Positions 52,801 to 62,740 of a stretch of 64,000 bases of DNA are shown one piece after another. The notes below the pieces were generated by a model. The model searched no databases. It worked only from the letters and a program-made list of their open reading frames with translations, and was not told the DNA's origin. Positions within the stretch are counted from its first letter, which is position 1, and every line of letters begins with the position of its first letter. Both the position numbers and the translations under genes were made by a program. The DNA comes from Lutraria lutraria (lineage: Eukaryota; Mollusca; Bivalvia; Venerida; Mactridae), in contig OZ026843.1 of assembly GCA_964023205.1 (NCBI GenBank), positions 1,349,029-1,413,028 on the forward strand, read 5' to 3'.

Positions 52801-54980
52801 ACAACAATCAACGTATGTTTCAGTGTATGTTAGCTGTGGTCAGATTTATATGCTTACAACAACACCAATCAACGTATGTTTCAGTGTATGTTAGCTGTGG
52901 TCAGATTTATATCCTGACAACAACAATCAACGTATGTTTCAGTGTATGTTAGCTGTGGTCGGATTTATATCCTTACAACAACACCAATCAACTTATGTTT
53001 TAGTGTATGTTAGCTGTGGTCAGATTTATATCCTTACAACAACACCAATCAACGTATGTTTCAGTGTATGTTAGCTGTGGTCAGATTTATATCCTGACAA
53101 CAACAATCAACGTATGTTTCAGTGTATGTTAGCTGTGGTCAGATTTATATCCTGACAACATCACCAATCAACTTATGTTTTAGTGTATGTTAGCTGTGGT
53201 CAGATTTATATCCTGACAACAACACCAATCAACATATATTTTAGTGTATGTTAGCTGTGGTCAGATTTATATCCTGACAACATCACTAATCAACGTATGT
53301 TTCAGTGTATGTTAGCTGTGGTCAGGTTTATATACTTACAACAACAATCAACGTATGTTTCAGTGTATGTTAGCTGTGGTCAGATTTATATCCTTACAAC
53401 AACAATCAACGTATGTTTCAGTGTATGTTAGCTGTGGTCAGATTTATATCCTGACAACATCACTAATCAACGTATGTTTCAGTGTATGTTAGCTGTGGTC
53501 AGATTTATATCCTTACAACACCAATCAACGTATGTTTCAGTGTATGTTAGCTGTGGTCAGATTTATATCCTGACAACAACAATCAACGTATGTTTCAGTG
53601 TATGTTAGCTGTGGTCAGATTTATATCCTTACAACAACACCAATCAACTTATGTTTTAGTGTATCTTAGCTGTGGTCAAATTTATATCCTTACAACAACA
53701 CCAATCAACGTATGTTTCGGTATATGTTAGCTGTGGTCAGATTTATATCCTGACAACAACAATCAACGTATGTTTCAGTGTATGTTAGCTGTGGTCAGAT
53801 TTATATCCTGACAACAACAATCAACGTATGTTTCAGTGTATGTTAGCTGTGGTCAGATTTATATCCTTACAACAACACCAATCAACTTATGTTTTAGTGT
53901 ATCTTAGCTGTGGTCAAATTTATATCCTTACAACAACACCAATCAACGTATGTTTCGGTATATGTTAGCTGTGGTCAGATTTATATCCTGACAACAACAA
54001 TCAACGTATGTTTCAGTGTATGTTAGCTGTGGTCAGATTTATATCCTGACAACATCACCAATCAACTTATGTTTTAGTGTATGTTAGCTGTGGTCAGATT
54101 TATATCCTGACAACAACACCAATCAACATATGTTTTAGTGTATGTTAGCTGTGGTCAGATTTATATCCTGACAACATCACTAATCAACGTATGTTTCAGT
54201 GTATGTTAGCTGTGGTCAGGTTTACATACTTACAACAACAATCAACGTATGTTTCAGTGTATGTTAGCTGTGGTCAGATTTATATCCTTACAACAACACC
54301 AATCAACGTATGTTTCAGTATATGTTAGCTGTGGTCAGATTTATATCCCGACAACAACAATCAACGTATGTTTCAGTGTATTTTAGCTGTGGTCAGATTT
54401 ATATCCTGACAACATCACCAATCAACTTATGTTTTAGTGTATGTTAGCTGTGGTCAGATTTATATCCTGACAACAACACCAATCAACATATGTTTTAGTG
54501 TATGTTAGCTGTGGTCAGATTTATATCCTGACAACATCACTAATCAACGTATGTTTCAGTGTATGTTAGCTGTGGTCAGGTTTATATACTTACAACAACA
54601 ATCAACGTATGTTTCAGTGTATGTTCGCCGTGGTCAGATTTATATCCTGACAACAACACCAATCAACTTATGTTTCAGTGTATGTTAGCTGTGGTCAGAT
54701 TTATATCCTGACAACATCACTAATCAACGTAAGTTTTAGTGTAGGTTAGCTGTGGTCAGATTTATATCTTGACAACAACAATCAACGTATGTTTCAGTGT
54801 ATGTTAGCTGTGGTCAGATTTATATGCTTACAACAACACCAATCAACGTATGTTTCAGTGTATGTTAGCTGTGGTCAGATTTATATCCTGACAACAACAA
54901 TCAACGTATGTTTCAGTGTATGTTAGCTGTGGTCAGATTTATATCCTTACAACAACACCAATCAACTTATGTTTTAGTGT
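49896..54980 (+). repeat. 720-bp HOR family, long cluster with 1,849- and 1,974-bp super-periods
   Basis: TTCGCCGTGG marks equivalent places at 50,801, 52,650 and 54,624, giving super-periods of 1,849 and 1,974 bp. Within each, GTCAGGTTTATATACTTAC monomers lie 720 bp apart (TCAGGT near 50,756 and 51,476; near 52,605 and 53,325). Private variants cycle in and out, including CAGTATATG, GTCGGATTTATATCC, GTATCTTAG with GTCAAATTT, and TTTCGGTATATG. The 58-bp ACAACAATC monomer is most frequent here. No gene is present. Confidence 0.85.
53590..54010 (+). repeat. 238-bp (four-monomer) local tandem duplication
   Basis: The pair GTATCTTAG with GTCAAATTTATATCC, followed by GTATGTTTCGGTATATG, occurs at 53,661 and again at 53,899, 238 bp apart. 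That equals two 61-bp plus two 58-bp monomers. The rare TTTCGGTATATG variant is otherwise not seen, so this is a very young small-scale duplication. Confidence 0.85.
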
Positions 54981-55890
54981 ATGTTAGCTGTGGTCAGATT
55001 TATATCCTTACAACAACACCTACCAACGTATATTTCAGTGTATGTTAGCTGTGGTCAGATTTATATCCTTACAACAACACCTACCAACGTATGTTTCAGT
55101 GTATGTTAGCTGTGGTCAGATTTATATCCTGACAACAACACCGATCAACGTATGTTTCAGTGTATGTTAGCTGTGGTCAGATTTATATCCTTACAACAAC
55201 ACCATTAACGTATGTTTCAGTGTATGTTAGCTGTGGTCAGATTTATTTCCTTACAACAACACCGATCAACGTATGTTTCAGTGTAGGTTAGCTGTGGTCA
55301 GATTTATATCCTTACAACAACACCAATCAACGTATGTTTCAGTGTAGGTTAGCTGTGGTCAGATTTATATCCTGACAACATCACTAATCAACTTATGTTT
55401 TAGTGTATGTTAGCTGTGGTCAGATTTATATCCTTACAACAACACCAATCAACTTATCTTTCAGTGTATGTTAGCTGTGGTCAGATTTATATCCTTACAA
55501 CAACACCTACCAACGTATGTTTCAGTGTATGTTAGCTGTGGTCAGACTTATATCCTTACAACAACACCTACCAACGTATGTTTCAGTGTATGTTAGCTGT
55601 GGTCAGATTTATATCCTTACAACAACACCTACCAACGTATGTTTCAGTGTAGGTTAGCTGTGGTCAGATTTATATCCTTACAACAAAACCTACCAACGTA
55701 TGTTTCAGTGTATGTTAGCTGTGGTCAGATTTATATCCTGACAACATCACTAATCAACTTATGTTTTAGTGTATGTTAGCTGTGGTCAGATTTATATCCT
55801 GACAACATCACTAATCAACTTATGTTTTAGTGTATGTTAGCTGTGGTCAGATTTATATCCTTACAACAACAATCAACGTATGTTTTAGTG
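54981..55890 (+). repeat. Block I-like stretch embedded in 720-type sequence
   Basis: CACCTACC, CACCGATC, CACCATTAAC and GTGTAGG monomers reappear in block I order. They are followed by further CACCTACC monomers and two ATCACTAATC/AACTTATG monomers. Unlike block I, all cores read TGTGGTCAG. Private variants are GATTTATTTCC near 55,246, CTTATCTTTCAG near 55,453, CAGACTTATATCC near 55,545 and ACAAAACCTACC near 55,684. Confidence 0.75.
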
Positions 55891-57090
55891 TATGTTAGCT
55901 GTGGTCAGATTTATATCCTGACAACAACACCAATCAACTGATGTTTTAGTGTATGTTAGCTGTTGTCAGATTTATATCCTGACAACATCACTAATCAACG
56001 TATGTTTCAGTGTATGTTAGCTGTGGTCAGATTTATATCCTTACAACACCAATCAACGTATGTTTCAGTGTATGTTAGCTGTGGTCAGATTTATATCCTG
56101 ACAACAACACCATCAACGTATGTTTTAGTGTATGTTAGCTGTGGTCAGATTTATATCCTGACAACATCACTAATCAACGTATGTTTTAGTGTATGTTAGC
56201 TGTGGTCAGATTTATATCCTGACAACAACAATCAACGTATGTTTCAGTGTATGTTAGCTGTGGTCAGATTTATATCCTGACAACAACACCAATCAACTTA
56301 TGTTTTAGTGTATATTAGCTGTGGTCAGATTTATATCCTGACAACAACACCAATCAACTTATGTTTCAGTGTATGTTAGCTGTGGTCAGATTTATATCCT
56401 GACAACAACACCAATCAACTTATGTTTTAGTGTATGTTAGCTGTGGTCAGATTTATATCCTGACAACAACACCAATCAACTTATGTTTTAGTGTATGTTA
56501 GCTGTGGTCAGATTTATATCCTGACAACATCAATAATCAACGTATGTTTTAGTGTATGTTAGCTGTGGTCAGATTTATATCCTGACAACAACACCAATCA
56601 ACTGATGTTTTAGTGTATGTTAGCTGTTGTCAGATTTATATCCTGACAACATCTCTAATCAACGTATGTTTCAGTGTATGTTAACTGTGGTCAGATTTAT
56701 ATCCTTACAACACCAATCAACGTATGTTTCAGTGTATGTTAGCTGTGGTCAGATTTATATCCTGACAACAACACCATCAACGTATGTTTTAGTGTATGTT
56801 AGCTGTGGTCAGATTTATATCCTGACAACATCACTAATCAACGTATGTTTTAGTGTATGTTAGCTGTGTCAGATTTATATCCTGACAACAACAATCAACG
56901 TATGTTTCAGTGTATGTTAGCTGTGGTCAGATTTATATCCTGACAACAACACCAATCAACTTATGTTTTAGTGTATGTTAGCTGTGGTCAGATTTATATC
57001 CTGACAACAACACCAATCAACTTATGTTTCAGTGTATGTTAGCTGTGGTCAGATTTATATCCTGACAACATCACTAATCAACGTAAGTTT
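55891..57090 (+). repeat. Copy of 48,756-49,955 (offset 7,135 bp)
   Basis: The dyad cores at 55,961 and 56,625 correspond to 48,826 and 49,490. CATCTCTAATC, GTTAACTG and the one-base-deleted GCTGTGTCAG (56,863-56,872) of the second 664-bp unit are all shared at exactly 7,135 bp. The only difference I noticed is GTGTATATTAG near 56,310. Near 57,090 the match switches to cassette C of 31.9 kb. Confidence 0.9.
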
Positions 57091-57770
57091 TAGTGTAGGT
57101 TAGTTGTGGTCAGATTTATATCTTGACAACAACAATCAACGTATGTTTCAGTGTATGTTAGCTGTGGTCAGATTTATATGCTTACAACAACACCAATCAA
57201 CGTATGTTTCAGTGTATGTTAGCTGTGGTCAGATTTATATCCTGACAACAACAATCAACGTATGTTTCAGTGTATGTTAGCTGTGGTCAGATTTATATCC
57301 TTACAACAACACCAATCAACTTATGTTTTAGTGTATGTTAGCTGTGGTCAGATTTATATCCTTACAACAACACCAATCAACGTAAGTTTCAGTGTTTGTT
57401 AGCTGTGGTCAGATTTATATCCTGACAACAACAATCAACGTATGTTTCAGTGTATGTTAGCTGTGGTCAGATTTATATCCTGACAACATCACCAATCAAC
57501 ATATGTTTTAGTGTATGTTAGCTGTGGTCAGATTTATATCCTGACAACAACACCAATCAACATATGTTTTAGTGTATGTTAGCTGTGGTCAGATTTATAT
57601 CCTGACAACATCACTAATCAACGTATGTTTCAGTGTATGTTAGCTGTGGTCAGGTTTATATACTTACAACAACAATCAACGTATGTTTCAGTGTATGTTA
57701 GCTGTGGTCAGATTTATATCCTGACAACATCACTAATCAACGTATGTTTCAGTGTATGTTAGCTGTGGTC
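57091..57770 (+). repeat. Cassette C copy (offset 25,095 bp from 31,996)
   Basis: GGTTAGTTGTGG, TATGCTTAC, CAACGTAAGTTTCAGTGTTTG and two AACATATG monomers match 31,990-32,675 at an offset of 25,095 bp. The 49.9-kb copy, which this copy resembles up to here, has CAATGTATG and GTATGATAG instead. This makes the switch of template visible within about 100 bp. Confidence 0.85.
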
Positions 57771-60600
57771 AGATTTATATCCTTACAACAGCACCAATCA
57801 ACGTATGTTTCAGTGTATGTTAGCTGTGGTCAGATTTATATCCTTACAAGAACCCCATCAACGTATGTTTCAGTGTAGGTTAGCTGTGGTCAGATTTATA
57901 TCCTTACAACAACACCTACCAACGTTTGTTTCAGTGTATGTTAGCTGTGGTCAGATTTATATCCTTACAACAACACCATCAACGTATGTTTCAGTGTAGG
58001 TTAGCTGTAGTCAGATTTATATCCTTACAACAACACCATCAACGTATGTTTCAGTGTAGTTTAGCTGTAGTCAGATTTATATCCTTACAACAACACCAAT
58101 CAACGTTTGTTTCAGTGTATGTTAGCTGTGGTCAGATTTATATCCTTACAACAACACCTACCAACGTATGTTTCAGTGTATGTTAGCTGTGGTCAGATTT
58201 ATATCCTTACAACAACACCTACCAACGTATGTTTCAGTGTATGTTAGCTGTAGTCAGATTTATATCCTTACAACAACAACATCAACGTATGTTTCAGTTT
58301 AGGTTAGCTGTGGTCAGATTTATATCCTTACAACATCACTAATCAACTTATGTTTTAGTGTATATTAGCTGTGGTCAGATTTATATCCTTACAACAACAC
58401 CAATCAACTTATGTTTTAGTGTATGTTAGCTGTGGTCAGATTTATATCCTAACAACATCACTAATCAACGTATGTTTTAGTGTATGTTGGCTGTGGTCAG
58501 ATTTATATCCTTACAACAACACCAATCAAATTATGTTTTAGAGTATGTTAGCTGTTGTCAGATTTATATCCTAACAACATCACTAATCAACGTATGTTTT
58601 AGTGTATGTTAGCTGTGGTCAGATTTATATCCTGACAACAACACCAATCAACTAATGTTTTAGTGTATGTTAGCTGTAGTCAGATTTATATCCTTACAAC
58701 AACACCATCAACGTATAATTTAGTGTATGTTAGCTGTGGTCAGATTTATATCCTTACAACAACACCGATCAACGTATGTTTCAGTGTATGTTAGATGTGG
58801 TCAGATTTATATCCTGACAACAACACCGATCAACGTATGTTTCAGTGTATGTTAGCTGTGGTCAGATTTATATCCTTACAACAACACCAATCAACGTATG
58901 TTTCAGTGTAGGTTAGCTGTGGTCATATTTATATCCTTACAACAACACCATCAACGTATGTTTCAGTGTATGTTAGCTGTGGTCAGATTTATATCCTTGC
59001 AACAACACCGATCAACGTATGTTTCAGTGTAGGTTAGCTGTGGTCAGATTTATATCCTTACAACAACACCAATCAACGTATGTTTCAGTGTAGGTTAGCT
59101 GTGGTCAGATTTATATCCTTACAACAACACCAATCAACGTATGTTTCAGTGTAGGTTAGCTGTGGTCAGATTTATATCCTCACAACAACACCATTAACGT
59201 ATGTTTCAGTGTATGTTAGCTGTGGTCAGATTTATATCCTTACAACAACACCGATCAACGTATGTTTCAGTGTAGGTTAGCTGTGGTCAGATTTATATCC
59301 TTACAACAACAATCAACGTATGTTTCAGTGTATGTTAGCTGTGGTCAGATCTATATCCTTACAACAACAATCAACGTATGTTTCAGTGTATGTTAGCTGT
59401 GGTCAGATTTATATCCTGACAACATCACCAATCAATTTATGTTTCAGTGGATGTTAGCTGTGGTCAGATTTATATCCTGACAACAACAATCAACGTATGT
59501 TTTAGTGTATGTTAGCTGTGGTCAGATTTATATCCTGACAACATCACTAATCAACTTATGTTTTAGTGTAGGTTAGCTGTGGTCAGATTTATATCCTTAC
59601 AACAACAATCAACGTATGTTTCAGTGTATGTTAGCTGTGGTCAGATTTATATCCTGACAACATCACCAATCAACTTATGTTTTAGTGTATGTTAGCTGTG
59701 GTCAGATTTATATCCTGACAACAACAATCAACGTATGTTTTAGTGTATGTTAGCTGTGGTCAGATTTATATCCTGACAACAACACCAATCAACTTATGTT
59801 TTAGTGTATGTTAGCTGTGGTCAGATTTATATCCTGACAACAACACCAATCAACTCATGTTTTAGTGTATGTTAGCTGTGGTCAGATTTATATCCTGACA
59901 ACATCAATAATCAACGTATGTTTTAGTGTATGATAGCTGTGGTCAGATTTATATCCTGACAACAACACCAATCAACTGATGTTTTAAAGTATGTTAGCTG
60001 TTGTCAGATTTATATCCTGACAACATCACTAATCAACGTATGTTTCAGTGTATGTTAGCTGTGGTCAGATTTATATCCTTACAACACCAATCAACGTATG
60101 TTTCAGTGTATGTTAGCTGTGGTCAGATTTATATCCTGACAACAACACCATCAACGTATGTTTTAGTGTATGTTAGCTGCGGTCAGATTTATATCCTGAC
60201 AACATCACTAATCAACGTATGTTTTAGTGTATGTTAGCTGTGGTCAGATTTATATCCTGACAACAACAATCAACGTATGTTTCAGTGTATGTTAGCTGTG
60301 GTCAGATTTATATCCTGACAACAACACCAATCAACTTATGTTTTAGTGTATGTTAGCTGTGGTCAGATTTATATCCTGACAACAACACCAATCAACTTAT
60401 GTTTCAGTGTATGTTAGCTGTGGTCAGATTTATATCCTGACAACATCACTAATCAACGTAAGTTTTAGTGTAGGTTAGCTGTGGTCAGATTTATATCTTG
60501 ACAACAACAATCAACGTATGTTTCAGTGTATGTTAGCTGTGGTCAGATTTATATCCTGACAACATCACTAATCAACGTATGTTTCAGTGTATGTTAGCTG
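57771..60600 (+). repeat. 2,835-bp HOR, later tandem unit 1
   Basis: Full A, B and connector order. It matches 40,740-43,505 at offset 17,087 and the following unit at 2,835. The perfect dyad core is at 59,999. Private variants are ACAAGAACCCCATC near 57,847 and GTTAGATGTGG near 58,790. It lacks some private changes of the 40.7-kb copy (CAGTGCAGG, CAAGGTATG), so those arose after the copies separated or were lost by conversion. Confidence 0.9.
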
Positions 60601-62740
60601 TGGTCAGATTTATATCCTTACAACAGCACCAATCAACGTATGTTTCAGTGTATGTTAGCTGTGGTCAGATTTATATCCTTACAACAACCCCATCAACGTA
60701 TGTTTCAGTGTAGGTTAGCTGTGGTCAGATTTATATCCTTACAACAACACCTACCAACGTTTGTTTCAGTGTATGTTAGCTGTGGTCAGATTTATATCCT
60801 TACAACAACATCATCAACGTATGTTTCAGTGTAGGTTAGCTGTAGTCAGATTTATATCCTTACAACAACACCATCAACGTATGTTTCAGTGTAGTTTAGC
60901 TGTAGTCAGATTTATATCCTTACAACAACACCAATCAACGTTTGTTTCAGTGTATGTTAGCTGTGGTCAGATTTATATCCTTACAACAACACCTACCAAC
61001 GTATGTTTCAGTGTATGTTAGCTGTGGTCAGATTTATATCCTTACAACAACACCTACCAACGTATGTTTCAGTGTATGTTAGCTGTAGTCAGATTTATAT
61101 CCTTACAACAACAACATCAACGTATGTTTCAGTTTAGGTTAGCTGTGGTCAGATTTATATCCTTACAACATCACTAATCAACTTATGTTTTAGTGTATAT
61201 TAGCTGTGGTCAGATTTATATCCTTACAACAACACCAATCAACTTATGTTTTAGTGTATGTTAGCTGTGGTCAGATTTATATCCTAACAACATCACTAAT
61301 CAACGTATGTTTTAGTGTATGTTGGCTGTGGTCAGATTTATATCCTTACAACAACACCAATCAAATTATGTTTTAGAGTATGTTAGCTGTTGTCAGATTT
61401 ATATCCTAACAACATCACTAATCAACGTATGTTTTAGTGTATGTTAGCTGTGGTCAGATTTATATCCTGACAACAACACCAATCAACTAATGTTTTAGTG
61501 TATGTTAGCTGTAGTCAGATTTATATCCTTACAACAACACCATCAACGTATAATTTAGTGTATGTTAGCTGTGGTCAGATTTATATCCTTACAACAACAC
61601 CGATCAACGTATGTTTCAGTGTATGTTAGCTGTGGTCAGATTTATATCCTGACAACAACACCGATCAACGTATGTTTCAGTGTATGTTAGCTGTGGTCAG
61701 ATTTATATCCTTACAACAACACCAATCAACGTATGTTTCAGTGTAGGTTAGCTGTGGTCATATTTATATCCATACAACAACACCATCAACGTATGTTTCA
61801 GTGTATGTTAGCTGTGGTCAGATTTATATCCTTGCAACAAGACCGATCAACGTATGTTTCAGTGTAGGTTAGCTGTGGTCAGATTTATATCCTTACAACA
61901 ACACCAATCAACGTATGTTTCAGTGTAGGTTAGCTGTGGTCAGATTTATATCCTTACAACAACACCAATCAACGTATGTTTCAGTGTAGGTTAGCTGTGG
62001 TCAGATTTATATCCTCACAACAACACCATTAACGTATGTTTCAGTGTATGTTAGCTGTGGTCAGATTTATATCCTTACAACAACACCGATCAACGTATGT
62101 TTCAGTGTAGGTTAGCTGTGGTCAGATTTATATCCTTACAACAACAATCAACGTATGTTTCAGTGTATGTTAGCTGTGGTCAGATCTATATCCTTACAAC
62201 AACAATCAACGTATGTTTCAGTGTATGTTAGCTGTGGTCAGATTTATATCCTGACAACATCACCAATCAATTTATGTTTCAGTGGATGTTAGCTGTGGTC
62301 AGATTTATATCCTGACAACAACAATCAACGTATGTTTTAGTGTATGTTAGCTGTGGTCAGATTTATATCCTGACAACATCACTAATCAACTTATGTTTTA
62401 GTGTAGGTTAGCTGTGGTCAGATTTATATCCTTACAACAACAATCAACGTATGTTTCAGTGTATGTTAGCTGTGGTCAGATTTATATCCTGACAACATCA
62501 CCAATCAACTTATGTTTTAGTGTATGTTAGCTGTGGTCAGATTTATATCCTGACAACAACAATCAACGTATGTTTAAGTGTATGTTAGCTGTGGTCAGAT
62601 TTATATCCTGACAACAACACCAATCAACTTATGTTTTAGTGTATGTTAGCTGTGGTCAGATTTATATCCTGACAACAACACCAATCAACTCATGTTTTAG
62701 TGTATGTTAGCTGTGGTCAGATTTATATCCTGACAACATC
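60601..62740 (+). repeat. 2,835-bp HOR, later tandem unit 2, truncated in part B
   Basis: Follows 57,771-60,600 and matches 43,514-45,653 at offset 17,087, including the private ACAAGACCGATC linker (61,837). Part B stops after the CAACTCATG monomer. The next monomer is ATCACTAATC followed by GTCAGGTTTATATACTTAC, so the dyad cassette is absent here. Private variants are ACATCATC near 60,808, TATCCATAC near 61,768 and GTTTAAGTG near 62,573. Confidence 0.9.
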
